Assembly: GCF_001425835.1 (NCBI RefSeq)
Contig: NZ_LMDP01000005.1
Coordinates: forward strand, 62,001-126,000
Length of the DNA: 64,000 bases
From: Afipia sp. Root123D2
GTDB taxonomy: Bacteria; Pseudomonadota; Alphaproteobacteria; Rhizobiales; Xanthobacteraceae
Direction: 5' to 3'
Position 1 is the first letter of the stretch. The number at the start of each line of letters is the position of its first letter. This document shows, piece after piece, positions 1 to 8,652 of the stretch. Made by a program: the position numbers and the translations under genes. The notes below the pieces were generated by a model. It worked only from the letters and a program-made list of their open reading frames with translations, was not told the origin of the DNA and did not search any database.

Positions 1-345
1 CTCCGAGCAACGATCGGTATTACCAACACCGTGCAGGTCAGTTTTTCCATCGACCCCGTCGCCGGAGTGCCGGCGGCGCGTATAGCCAGAGCGCGGCGAC
101 ATTTTGAGCTGTTCGAACTCGGGTCATTGTACGCGGGGAGTGCCGCAGTCGAATTGGTCGAATGCAAGGACACGTTTCGGCGCAATTTTACCGGCGGTGC
201 AGACATCCTTCGATCGGAACTAAAGCACACCGCGCGCAGCCGCCAGCGCGGCAATTTGAATGCGTGGCGCGCGGCGCTCTATTGGGGCCTTGCGGCAAGC
301 GATGAGTTTTGCAACGGCGGGTTCAAGCTGATCGAGGAAAGCTGA
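1..345 (+). CDS. C-terminal part of an unrecognised protein, cut by the window edge
   Basis: The reading frame is open from the first base and ends with TGA at 343-345, giving about 114 residues. A GTG at 31 could be an internal start, but nothing marks it as one. I recognise no family. The C-terminal part is basic and aromatic (LNAWRAALYWGL) and there is no membrane segment. The gene points towards the hipA gene, which lies on the other strand. The call rests only on the open frame and plausible composition, so it is tentative. Confidence 0.4.
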   Translation, partial: LRATIGITNTVQVSFSIDPVAGVPAARIARARRHFELFELGSLYAGSAAVELVECKDTFRRNFTGGADILRSELKHTARSRQRGNLNAWRAALYWGLAASDEFCNGGFKLIEES

Positions 346-557
346 TTTACCTGAAAATAGGGTCGGTTCTCCTGGGACGCGCGATCAATCGTGGCGAGAT
401 CGTCGCTGCCCGCCTCACCCCGCGGATCGTGCTGCTTCCGACGGACCTTGCGCGCCATGAGATTCTGATGACGTTCGAGCCTCTGTCAGACAAAGCCATC
501 AACGAGATCGTCGACGAAGTCTTCTTACCGCTGGTGGATTCGGGGACTTCTTCGTAG
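309..557 (+). CDS. possible small protein, unrecognised
   Basis: This 82-residue frame overlaps the end of the preceding frame by 37 bases. Its second half (ARHEILMTFEPLSDKAINE) has a protein-like mix of hydrophobic and acidic residues. No clear ribosome binding site precedes the start, so it could also be the frameshifted remainder of the upstream gene. The stretch 558-741 that follows holds nothing I can identify. Confidence 0.2.
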   Translation: MQRRVQADRGKLIYLKIGSVLLGRAINRGEIVAARLTPRIVLLPTDLARHEILMTFEPLSDKAINEIVDEVFLPLVDSGTSS

Positions 558-741
558 GTGATCAACGCGGGGATACGGCTGGCGCCGAGCAAGGTGTGGC
601 GTGACCCAGGATTGGCGACCTGGGCTGTTCGCAACGAGAAGGGATGATGCGCATCTCGAGAAAATAAAGTCCGCACTTCTCGCACGTGTCGCGCCGGCGC
701 GGCGTTCGTGCTCACTGGCAGGCACTTAGCAGATCAAAGGG

Positions 742-2034
742 TCAGATCGGTGGCGCGGCTCGTGATATAGGATACCGGAAGCCCGGGTAGACGAAGGACC
801 GGCTGATCGTGTTGCAGTCCGCTTCCGAGAGCCCCTCCCGCCGTACGACCTCATACCACTTGCTTCGAACCTGCTCTTCCATGTCCGACACGATCTTTTC
901 GGCCACGTCTTTTTCAAGCAGGAAGCGCATGCTTTGCGAGACAATGTTCTCGGCATTGGCATAGCGGCCCGCGTCGCCGCAGATCATGGCGAGATCGCGC
1001 CGCTCCTCACTGATCAAGGGTCCCGGCGTGAGATCGTAGGCTGGCGATAGGTTCCAGTCAGGAGTCATTGCCATGACCGCATGATTGCGCGGGTGATCGT
1101 CGGTGTTCGAAATCAATGCGTTGAAGCACATCCTGCGAAACAGTTCGGCAGCATCACCCCGGGGGTTGGCCGAAACTCGCCGCAGCTCTTCGACCAGCAG
1201 CACATAGGACCATCGATCGCGCGTGTCATGCCCCTCTTCGGCGCGAAGCAGCGTCAGACCGCTAAGCATGCGGGCGCGCAGATAACCACCGTCGGCCCGC
1301 TCGCGATCAAAGCGTTTGACCATGAGGACGTCACGACCGCCGACGACGATCACCTTGCTTTCCGCCGTCGTGATACCGCATGCCCGTGCGAGCATGAGCA
1401 TGGCGTGTTCAGCGCGCGCGTTGTTCCATTTGTCGTCCTTCCTGTTGAACTTGGCGATCCATAGCCCATCGGTGTCCTCGACCACGGCCTTCGGCCGCGC
1501 ACCGCCCATTGACGTGCCGACCAGCAGCAGTTCTTCGACCTGAGCGACTTCGGCGTCATCGGGGCGATCTTCTTCATCGACGATTGCATCGGCGATCTTC
1601 TGCAGCCGAGCGAGGCTGAGGGTCTTGTTGAAATCCCGCTTGGGCGCCGGAGGCTGCTGATTCAGTCCGAAGCCGAGGGCGCCCGCCCGATCATCAGGTG
1701 AGTGCAGCAGGTAATCCATCTCGTTGAGCTGGGCAGCACCGAGATGCCTTTCGATAAGGCGGCGGCCCCAGTAGTCCGGCCCTGCATCACGCAGCGCGCC
1801 GAACAAGCCTTTCATGCTGACGGTTCCATAGGTCTGATTAGCAAGCCTGAGTTCGATCGGATCGATCGGCACGGCCTCGGCGCGGGCGAGATAGGTGCGG
1901 CCATAGACCAGTCTGCCGATCGCAATGTCGCGCCTGTCTTTGGTAAGCTCAAACCGCGCCGCCGTAACCGGCGCGGTTTGACCGGGCAAAGTAACGTAGA
2001 CGAAGCATTCTGTTGGCGTGACGTTAGAACTCAT
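742..2034 (-). CDS. hipA: HipA-family serine/threonine kinase toxin
   Basis: The 430-residue protein fits the HipA kinase family, which phosphorylates a translation target (glutamyl-tRNA synthetase in E. coli) and is neutralised by its HipB partner. Visible features are an N-terminal HipA domain (about residues 10-110), a glycine-rich nucleotide-binding stretch GTSMGGARPK near residue 175, the catalytic-loop motif NTDDHPRNH near residue 308, and the metal-binding YDLTPG near residue 332. I chose the ATG at 2034 rather than an upstream alternative because it overlaps the end of the antitoxin gene, the usual coupled arrangement. Family assignment is secure; the cellular target here is not known. 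Confidence 0.9.
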   Translation of the reverse strand: MSSNVTPTECFVYVTLPGQTAPVTAARFELTKDRRDIAIGRLVYGRTYLARAEAVPIDPIELRLANQTYGTVSMKGLFGALRDAGPDYWGRRLIERHLGAAQLNEMDYLLHSPDDRAGALGFGLNQQPPAPKRDFNKTLSLARLQKIADAIVDEEDRPDDAEVAQVEELLLVGTSMGGARPKAVVEDTDGLWIAKFNRKDDKWNNARAEHAMLMLARACGITTAESKVIVVGGRDVLMVKRFDRERADGGYLRARMLSGLTLLRAEEGHDTRDRWSYVLLVEELRRVSANPRGDAAELFRRMCFNALISNTDDHPRNHAVMAMTPDWNLSPAYDLTPGPLISEERRDLAMICGDAGRYANAENIVSQSMRFLLEKDVAEKIVSDMEEQVRSKWYEVVRREGLSEADCNTISRSFVYPGFRYPISRAAPPI

Positions 2035-2365
2035 TGTCCAATCCCTTCGGGCTGCGGGCGTGGACACGATCCCCAATCAAGGCGAGGCGCTGGCCCTCTT
2101 CATCGAATCGCGGATCGGCTGCGTCACTGAAGCGGTCGACGAGGCCGTAGGCCCACAGCAGGCCCGCATAGACCCCGATCTGCGTCGAGATCTTGCCCTT
2201 CTCGGCATCCAGGATGGCACGACGGCCGGTCCCGATCTTGGCGGCAGTGGCCTCGACGGTCAGGTTGCGTCGCAGGCGTGCCGTGCGCAGATCGGCACCA
2301 AGCTTTTTCAAGGCTCGATCGACCTCGAAGGGCGGCGCCTGGACTAAGTTGTTCTTAGCGGTCAT
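2024..2365 (-). CDS. hipB: HipB-like helix-turn-helix antitoxin
   Basis: This 113-residue protein has an XRE-type helix-turn-helix at about residues 24-75 (LRTARLRRNLTVEATAAKIG with the second helix TGRRAILDAE). It sits directly upstream of hipA and overlaps it by 11 bases. HipB proteins bind and inhibit HipA and repress their own promoter. The four GCTCTTAAGAGC palindromes immediately upstream (2368-2490) are the obvious operator; the first begins three bases from the start codon. Confidence 0.85.
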   Translation of the reverse strand: MTAKNNLVQAPPFEVDRALKKLGADLRTARLRRNLTVEATAAKIGTGRRAILDAEKGKISTQIGVYAGLLWAYGLVDRFSDAADPRFDEEGQRLALIGDRVHARSPKGLDNEF

Positions 2366-2367
2366 AT

Positions 2368-2490
2368 GCTCTTAAGGGCTCCAAATCCCGGTTTTGAGGC
2401 TCTTAAGAGCATATAGGCAAAAACATCCTAACAGCAAGTGTATCGTGCTCTTGAGAGCACAATAAGACAGATTTGGTGCTCTTAAGAGCA
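2368..2490. promoter_or_regulatory. four-site palindromic operator array for HipB
   Basis: Four copies of the palindrome GCTCTTAAGAGC lie at 2368-2379 (one mismatch), 2399-2410 (perfect), 2447-2458 (one mismatch) and 2478-2489 (perfect). The centres are 31, 48 and 31 bp apart, a symmetric layout. HipB proteins of other bacteria bind several spaced palindromes, so autorepression is inferred. The rest of the gap to 2630 holds no other recognisable signal. Confidence 0.75.
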
Positions 2491-2630
2491 TACTATCGGT
2501 CTTTTGGGGAGGCCCGATCTGCGTGGTGGCTCACACACGATCGCACTCAACGCTGAAGTTCGCTGCACGCGGATGACCGGATTTTCACATCCCGCCTTCT
2601 TCCGCCGTGGCGAGACGGGCAGCCATATGT

Positions 2631-4781
2631 CTACTTGTCGTCATCTCCGAACAAACGATGCAGGCCTTCCAATGTTCTTGCGGCCTCAGTCACAGGCCCC
2701 GCCTCGGCTTGATGAGATTTCAAGACACCCATCATCGTATCGAAGACTTCATCCTGCCGTTCCCCGGCCAAGGCGAGAATATCGCAAAGGTCACAGCTTT
2801 CGCCAACCGGCGCGGGCGCCACGCCCAAGGACAGCTCCTTGCGGCTCGGCTTTGAAGCCGTCTGGCGTGGCGTCAGAACCAGCCGCGTAATTGGTCCGTT
2901 GGCGGTTTGCTCCGGCTTCCTCCCGGTCTTCGCTTTGGCGGTTTTTGGCGCGGGCGTTCGTTTGGCGGCCAACTTGCGCGCCGACGCCGGCGCCTCCTCG
3001 ACCCTCTCTTCGACCGCGGCTGCGATCTCGGCAGAGGCCGGGCTGATCGCGCCGCCCAGCACCTCGTCCTGCCACTGCCGAAGTGCAGGAAGGGACGGAG
3101 GCGAGCCCTTCGCCTTTTCATAGAAGGCGCGATACGGCTTATCGAGATAGTGCCGGATCTTCGTGAGTTCGAACGAGCGCGAGTTCTTCACCATCAGGAT
3201 TGACAGCCGCGCCGACATCTCCCGAAGTTCGAGCGGATTGCGGAGCGGCCGCGGCGTGTAGTGGGGCGCCCAGACGCGCGGCGCGAAGATACCCTGCCCC
3301 GGCCGCTGGATCGGCGTCTTGTAAACTTGCGTCGTCTCGCCCAGCATTTCGGAGACGAACTCCGATGTTTCGAGATCGTTGATCTGAATGAACAGCTTGA
3401 TCTGCGAGCCCGACACCGTGGTGATGCGGGTGTTCCTACCATAGAGCTCGTCGAGTTGCGCGATGTCCTGCATGACGATGGCCATGCGGAAGCCGTAGCC
3501 AGCGCTGATCGTGATCTTCGAGATCAGCGAATCCATCCGCCCGACATGGTAGAATTCGTCGAGCATCAGCAGCACCTGATGCGGCTCGTCGTCGCCCGGA
3601 ATCTTCACCATCATCAGATCGTGGATCTGCTGAAAAAGAATTCGGATCAGCGGCCGGAAAATCGACAGCTCCGCGATGGTGCAGCCGATGAAGATCGTCA
3701 TCTGTTTGCGGCGCAGTTCGCGAATATCGAAGTCCGACGTCTCCGTTGCCGCCGAGATCAACCCATTGTTCCACAGCGACATCGCCATGTTGACATTGAA
3801 GACAGCGCTGTTGCGCGTCTCCGGCTCGAGCGCGATGTACTGGTTGAAGCTGTCGATGACCCAGGTCGGCAAATGCTGGCGTTCGGTCCGCACGATCGCA
3901 CGCAGCACCGAGGAGATGTCCTTGCCGGTCGTCGTCATCCGCGCGACGGTGCGCATGTGTTGCGCGCCGGCAATCAAAGGCGACGACAGCACGTAGCCGA
4001 TCAGCGCCGACAGCAAGAGACGGCCCGCGCCAGCCCAGGTGTCGTCCGCTTTCTCGGGAATCACGAACGAAGCCACCACCAAACAGTCGGTCGCCATGCG
4101 CTCGTCGCGCCGCACGAAATCCAGCGGATTATAGCGATGGGTGTCATTCGAGCCTGGCGAGAACATGAAGACCTTGTTGCCCATCGCTTGCCGATGATTG
4201 GCCAACGCGTCGAAATTCTCGCGCTTGGGATCGAAGAACACCGCCGATCCCCGCCAGGAGTAGCCGTTCGGGAGGACGAAGCCGGTGCCTTTGCCCGACC
4301 GCGAGGGCCCGACGACCAGGATATGAGCGGGTTCGTCGGAGCGGATCGTTGCCCCACTGAGCGTTCCGAGCACGATGCCCTGCCTGGCGGTGAGGCCCTG
4401 CTTGGCGGCCTCCATCACCGTGCCGAAGCGAGCGGCGCCATAAGGCATTTGCCGGCGGTTGATAAACGCAAAGAGCGCGCCAGCCAGGCCCAGCGTCACG
4501 ACCGCCGCCGCGGCGTAGAGGCCGCGGATGAGCGCCTCGGTGCGGGTCGGCGCAAAGACAAGGCGGTCATAGAAATGACGCCAGGCGACAAGGAAAAAGT
4601 CGGCCGAGCGGTCGGCATTCTGCATCCGGAAGAGCGCCCAGCGGCTGGCGCCTTCGCTGGGAAATCGCGTCGGCGCCCAGCGCTGCGCCACGACCACCTC
4701 ATAGGCCATGCTCCACAACAGCCAGAAGGCGAGGAGAAGAAGGATAGCGATGCCGATCCTATAGGCGACGACGCGTGCCAT
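2631..4781 (-). CDS. virD4: type IV secretion coupling protein VirD4/TraG
   Basis: This is the hexameric inner-membrane ATPase that delivers the relaxosome to the secretion channel. The 716-residue protein has two N-terminal membrane segments (about residues 8-28 and 68-92), a Walker A GPSRSGKGTGF near residue 155 and a Walker B LLMLDEF near residue 400. The C-terminal tail, from about residue 610, is long, Ala/Lys/Pro-rich and low in complexity, and may be a substrate-specific extension. The ATG at 4781 is chosen because it lies 23 bases inside the end of virB11. It is the last gene of the virB operon. Confidence 0.92.
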   Translation of the reverse strand: MARVVAYRIGIAILLLLAFWLLWSMAYEVVVAQRWAPTRFPSEGASRWALFRMQNADRSADFFLVAWRHFYDRLVFAPTRTEALIRGLYAAAAVVTLGLAGALFAFINRRQMPYGAARFGTVMEAAKQGLTARQGIVLGTLSGATIRSDEPAHILVVGPSRSGKGTGFVLPNGYSWRGSAVFFDPKRENFDALANHRQAMGNKVFMFSPGSNDTHRYNPLDFVRRDERMATDCLVVASFVIPEKADDTWAGAGRLLLSALIGYVLSSPLIAGAQHMRTVARMTTTGKDISSVLRAIVRTERQHLPTWVIDSFNQYIALEPETRNSAVFNVNMAMSLWNNGLISAATETSDFDIRELRRKQMTIFIGCTIAELSIFRPLIRILFQQIHDLMMVKIPGDDEPHQVLLMLDEFYHVGRMDSLISKITISAGYGFRMAIVMQDIAQLDELYGRNTRITTVSGSQIKLFIQINDLETSEFVSEMLGETTQVYKTPIQRPGQGIFAPRVWAPHYTPRPLRNPLELREMSARLSILMVKNSRSFELTKIRHYLDKPYRAFYEKAKGSPPSLPALRQWQDEVLGGAISPASAEIAAAVEERVEEAPASARKLAAKRTPAPKTAKAKTGRKPEQTANGPITRLVLTPRQTASKPSRKELSLGVAPAPVGESCDLCDILALAGERQDEVFDTMMGVLKSHQAEAGPVTEAARTLEGLHRLFGDDDK

Positions 4782-5817
4782 GGCGGCCTTTCCCCCCTGC
4801 CCGTTCCTGTCGCCACTCGGCAACCCGCGAGAAATAGACGGCCGAGGTGCCACGCCATCCGCCAACCTTGGTCTGCTGGATCACGATCGGCAGCACCGAT
4901 TTGATGTATCCGACAATCTCGTCGCGCCGCAGCCCGAGGCCGGCCTGCATCACCATGAGCGCGAGCTGCTCAAACGCGCCCGCCGGGCTGTCGGCATGCA
5001 CCGTGGTGATGCTGCCCGGATGGCCGGTGTTGATCGCGCGCAGAAACGAATAAGCCTCGGCGCCGCGAATCTCGCCGAGGAAGATGCGGTCGGGCCGCAG
5101 ACGCATTGAGGCTTGCAGCAGCGTTTCAACCGTGACGCGCGCCTCGCCCTGATCGCCCTTGGAGGCGACAAGCGGCAGGTAGTTCTTCTGGATCGGGTTG
5201 ACCTCCCGCGTGTCCTCGATGGTGATGATGCGCTCGTCGACCGGCACGTCCTTAAGGATCGCATTGAGGAACGTGGTCTTGCCCGAACTTGTCCCGCCCG
5301 AAAGAAGAATCGAGTAGCGGTTGACGACGGCAAGGCGGATGAACTCCTCGATCCGGCCGGAGTCGAGATGTTCGCACAGATGCCGATCAGTCTCCGACAG
5401 CGTGCCGTCGCTTGCCGTCGTCACCTTGTCGAACGATCCGAGCTTGCGATAATCATCGAGCCGCATCTCCTTGATGACCTGCTTGCGGATCGCGAAGGCG
5501 CCTCCGGCCGTCGTCGCCGGCGGCATCACGCCCTGAAACCGCTCCCCTGTCGGCAGCGCGGCCGAGAGCAGCGGGTGCTCCTCATTGACGCTCTGGCCCG
5601 AGTGTCCGGCGACGCGTTCGGCCAGGTGACGGATCGCATGCTCGGTCAGGCTTGGCACCTCGTGACGCTCCATCGCCGATTGTCCGAAGCGCTCGACCCA
5701 CACTTCCCCAGGCCCGTTCGCGCAGATCTCAACGACCTGGTCGTCCTCGAGCCACGGCCGAACGGGATCGAGCGCGCGGTCAATGAAGACTGTCAGACTT
5801 CGTGCCAGCGCGTTCAC
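4759..5817 (-). CDS. virB11: type IV secretion ATPase VirB11
   Basis: This cytoplasmic hexameric ATPase powers pilus assembly and substrate transfer. The 352-residue protein has Walker A GGTSSGKTT near residue 173, an Asp box IITIEDTREV, the family motif LRPDRIFLGEIRG (Walker B) and the His box TGHPGSITTVHA. The start is a GTG at 5817 preceded by a GAGGGAG sequence; it lies 38 bases inside the end of virB10. The end overlaps the start of virD4. Confidence 0.93.
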   Translation of the reverse strand: MNALARSLTVFIDRALDPVRPWLEDDQVVEICANGPGEVWVERFGQSAMERHEVPSLTEHAIRHLAERVAGHSGQSVNEEHPLLSAALPTGERFQGVMPPATTAGGAFAIRKQVIKEMRLDDYRKLGSFDKVTTASDGTLSETDRHLCEHLDSGRIEEFIRLAVVNRYSILLSGGTSSGKTTFLNAILKDVPVDERIITIEDTREVNPIQKNYLPLVASKGDQGEARVTVETLLQASMRLRPDRIFLGEIRGAEAYSFLRAINTGHPGSITTVHADSPAGAFEQLALMVMQAGLGLRRDEIVGYIKSVLPIVIQQTKVGGWRGTSAVYFSRVAEWRQERAGGKGRHGTRRRL

Positions 5818-7129
5818 GCTTGAGCTCCCTCAAGGCTTCCTTGACCGGATCGGGATAGAGCGCCGAGAAGTCGAGATCGCGCCGTACGAAGACGATGATC
5901 CGCGTGCCCTGGTCGAGGTAGATGGTCGGCGGAATGTTGATCGAGTTGCGCAGCGCCTCCTGGGCGATGTTGGTCAGTGTTTGCGATACGTTCTGCGCCG
6001 CAATCTGACGGGCCTGCAGCGACAACTGGTTCTGGTTCACGCCTGTCTGCGTCTGCGTCACCGCGCCCGTCACCGGGTCGGTCGTGGTGATGATCGTGCC
6101 GTTGCCATAGCCGTTGGTGTTCTGTCCGTAAGCGCTCAGGAACTGTGCCGCGCCGCCCACGATGGAGAGCATGATCGCCGAGCCAAACCGCTCGAGGTAG
6201 TGGTTATCGACAAAGCCGGCATTGCCGGCACGGCCGAGTTCGTCCGTGCCGTTCGATCCGAGCTGGACCGAGACGCCATCCGACCGCAGCATGCGCGTCC
6301 AGACGACAAATACGCGCGTCTGCCCTTGGGCGATCCCCGATTTGTATTCCCCGACAAGGCGGCTTCCAGCCGGGATCAGGACTCGCCGTCCATCGAACGA
6401 CCAGACGTTCTCGGTCACGACCGCGCGCACCATGCCCGGCAGGTCGCTTTGAACGGCCGTCTCAAGCACGCCGCGAACCGTCGTGCCCTGCGCCACCAGC
6501 GCGTCGATCCGGTTGTTCTTGGTGGCGCGCGTGACCTCGACGCCGGCGGCCGACACCGACGCCAGAAAGCGACGATTGGGATCGTCCTCCGGGCCTGCGG
6601 CGGTCCTCGCGCTGTCATCCGGATTTGCAGCGTTCGCCGTCGCCGATGCATTGTCGGCGATTACCTGGGGCGCCCGCAGGCGCTCCCATTTCCGCCGCTC
6701 TTCCTCCTGGCGCTGACGTTCAAGCTCCGCGAGACGCCGCGCTTCGTCGTCGTTCGGTACAGCTGCGGCCAGCGGCGGTTCAGGCGGCGGCGGTGCCGGA
6801 AGCGCCAAGGGAGGAGCTACCGGAGGCGGCGGCAGGACCGGTTCGGCCGGCGCCGGCGGGATGACGATCGTTCCCTGGTTGGTTTGCGTCCGCCGCGCAG
6901 ATAGCGAGGGAGCCGGAAACTGCGTAGTGGTGAATTCCTCCTTGTCAGGCGTCGTCAGCAGAGGCGAACGCCGCACCACGGAGCCGTAGATCATCCAGGC
7001 CGCCACCACGAGAGCGCCGATCGGCACCCCGTATTTCAGGAAACTGCCGAGCGCCGTGCGACCGCGCGCGACGGAGGTGGCGGCCGCGGCTTCAAGTTCA
7101 AACGAGCGATAGTCGTCGGGGCTGGGCAT
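5780..7129 (-). CDS. virB10: type IV secretion core protein VirB10
   Basis: VirB10 spans the envelope from the inner membrane to the outer-membrane cap of the core complex. The 449-residue protein shows a short cytoplasmic N-terminus, one membrane segment (about residues 34-52), a proline-rich periplasmic spacer (about 85-125) and the TrbI/VirB10 beta-barrel domain (about 190-440), with RVLIPAGSRLVGEY and an asparagine/threonine-rich antenna region (NTNGYGNGTIITTT). It lies six bases after virB9 and overlaps virB11. Confidence 0.93.
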   Translation of the reverse strand: MPSPDDYRSFELEAAAATSVARGRTALGSFLKYGVPIGALVVAAWMIYGSVVRRSPLLTTPDKEEFTTTQFPAPSLSARRTQTNQGTIVIPPAPAEPVLPPPPVAPPLALPAPPPPEPPLAAAVPNDDEARRLAELERQRQEEERRKWERLRAPQVIADNASATANAANPDDSARTAAGPEDDPNRRFLASVSAAGVEVTRATKNNRIDALVAQGTTVRGVLETAVQSDLPGMVRAVVTENVWSFDGRRVLIPAGSRLVGEYKSGIAQGQTRVFVVWTRMLRSDGVSVQLGSNGTDELGRAGNAGFVDNHYLERFGSAIMLSIVGGAAQFLSAYGQNTNGYGNGTIITTTDPVTGAVTQTQTGVNQNQLSLQARQIAAQNVSQTLTNIAQEALRNSINIPPTIYLDQGTRIIVFVRRDLDFSALYPDPVKEALRELKRERAGTKSDSLH

Positions 7130-7135
7130 CGCGCG

Positions 7136-7939
7136 TCAACCTCCCAAAGCCGCGGTCGCTCCCGCGCGCTGCGGCGCGTAGGGCTCAAGTCCGTTCGGCT
7201 CATGCACGTTGGTCAGACGTCGGTTGAAGATGCAGGTCGACTCCTGACCGTTGCGCAACGTCCATTGCGGCGACACCTTGTCGACGATGACGTAAGGCCC
7301 TTCGGTCCGGAAATTGACGAGGCTTTCATTGCGCTCGGCATCGACGATGTAGATCGCCGGCGTCTCGCCCTGAAACCGAAACCAGGTCTTCGTCCCGTCG
7401 TCGAACACGGCGACCGGCTTGTTCACCGACGAGCCCTTGTAGCCGTAGTCGCTGTTGGCGTTGGCGATGTTCAGATCCTTGAGGTTCGGGTTGGCGGCGC
7501 GCTCCTTGGCTTCGGCCAGAAGCCGGGCGCTCGCCTCATCATCCGGAAACCGAAACCGCACCGCATAGATCTGCCCGCCGGGCGGCCGCGTGTTCGAGCG
7601 CAGCAGGAACGAATAGATACGCTTGTCGGTGACGACGTTGAGGTTCGATATCGCATTCTTGTCGACCGGCTTGACGAAGATGATGTCGCCTTTGCGGTTC
7701 GGCTCGACCTTCCACGCGATCGAGTCGCCGAGCGCCAGGGTTTCGATCTTCTCGTCCGGCTGCAGCTCGATCATCGTCGACGTGCCGTAGCTGGCGTCGA
7801 TCGCGGTGACGTTGTCCTTATTGTAGACGACGTCGCGTACCCGCGCATCCACCCGTCCCGGTCGCGGCAACGCTTCCGGAAAGGCAGCGCCAGACGCGAT
7901 GCACAGAATGAAAATGGAGGCGACGCAACATTTGATCAT
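7136..7939 (-). CDS. virB9: type IV secretion outer-membrane core protein VirB9
   Basis: This 267-residue exported protein has a signal peptide (about residues 1-20) and the VirB9/CagX fold, with the family features RVRDVVYNKDNV, a central GDIIFVKPVD and the C-terminal PYVIVDKVSPQWTLRNG. It forms the core complex with VirB7 and VirB10. Its ATG overlaps the stop of virB8 as ATGA, indicating translational coupling. Confidence 0.92.
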   Translation of the reverse strand: MIKCCVASIFILCIASGAAFPEALPRPGRVDARVRDVVYNKDNVTAIDASYGTSTMIELQPDEKIETLALGDSIAWKVEPNRKGDIIFVKPVDKNAISNLNVVTDKRIYSFLLRSNTRPPGGQIYAVRFRFPDDEASARLLAEAKERAANPNLKDLNIANANSDYGYKGSSVNKPVAVFDDGTKTWFRFQGETPAIYIVDAERNESLVNFRTEGPYVIVDKVSPQWTLRNGQESTCIFNRRLTNVHEPNGLEPYAPQRAGATAALGG

Positions 7940-8652
7940 GGCTGCGCACCTGCAGTTCCCGGCGAGGGCGCCGTCTCCTGATCGCGGCGATACTCGAGCA
8001 CCTGGAAGCCGAGCGGATTGTCAAACCGCCATTCATTGCGCATCGGTGCGGACGTATAGCGGAAGCGAACCAGCGACACCCAGTTGCGGGTGATGATGTT
8101 GGTCGGCGACTTCTCTTCGGTGGAAAAACGCGCCAGCGCGGTGCGATTGTTCGGGAACGTGACCGACTTGATGGTGACGGCGACCACGGTATTGGAACCG
8201 TAGACTTTCACGGGGTTACTGGGATTGGCCGGCGAGTAGATCTCGGTGAGCTCGCGCGCGGCGTCAGCGGTCGCGAGCAATTGCGCCAGATCGAAATTGT
8301 CCTTCAGGGCCTTCGGATCATAGGTCTCGCGCGCCTTGATGTAGCGCACGACGTTAAATGTCGTGATGGCCTCGTCCTGCGTCAGTGACCCCTCGGCCAT
8401 GGGCCGCTTCACCTCGACGAAGCCGGTTGTCTTGTCGACCACGACCATGTAGGGCTCGTAGGTCTTGAGCGGCACCAGCAAAGCCAGGGTGCCGAGCGTG
8501 CCGACGGCCACGATGGTCATCACCGCAGCGACGATCCAGGCGAGCGCCCGCGAATTGCGGTTGCGGCGCGCGATATCCTGCTCCCACGTCAGGCCATCGG
8601 CGTAATAGCGCGGATCGACCCGTGCCGGCTCCGGGGCTGTCGTTTCGGTCAT
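7936..8652 (-). CDS. virB8: type IV secretion inner-membrane protein VirB8
   Basis: This 238-residue bitopic protein has one membrane segment near residues 36-58 and a periplasmic NTF2-like VirB8 domain (motifs YMVVVDKTTG and NWVSLVRFRYT). VirB8 nucleates the inner-membrane part of the apparatus. Its ATG overlaps the stop of virB6 as ATGA and its stop overlaps the virB9 start. Confidence 0.92.
   Translation of the reverse strand: MTETTAPEPARVDPRYYADGLTWEQDIARRNRNSRALAWIVAAVMTIVAVGTLGTLALLVPLKTYEPYMVVVDKTTGFVEVKRPMAEGSLTQDEAITTFNVVRYIKARETYDPKALKDNFDLAQLLATADAARELTEIYSPANPSNPVKVYGSNTVVAVTIKSVTFPNNRTALARFSTEEKSPTNIITRNWVSLVRFRYTSAPMRNEWRFDNPLGFQVLEYRRDQETAPSPGTAGAQP

Noticed and set aside
3261-4904. 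A 547-codon plus-strand frame opposite virD4
   Set aside because: Composition is His/Arg/Asp-rich and low in structure, as expected for antisense of a GC-rich gene; virD4 is certain.
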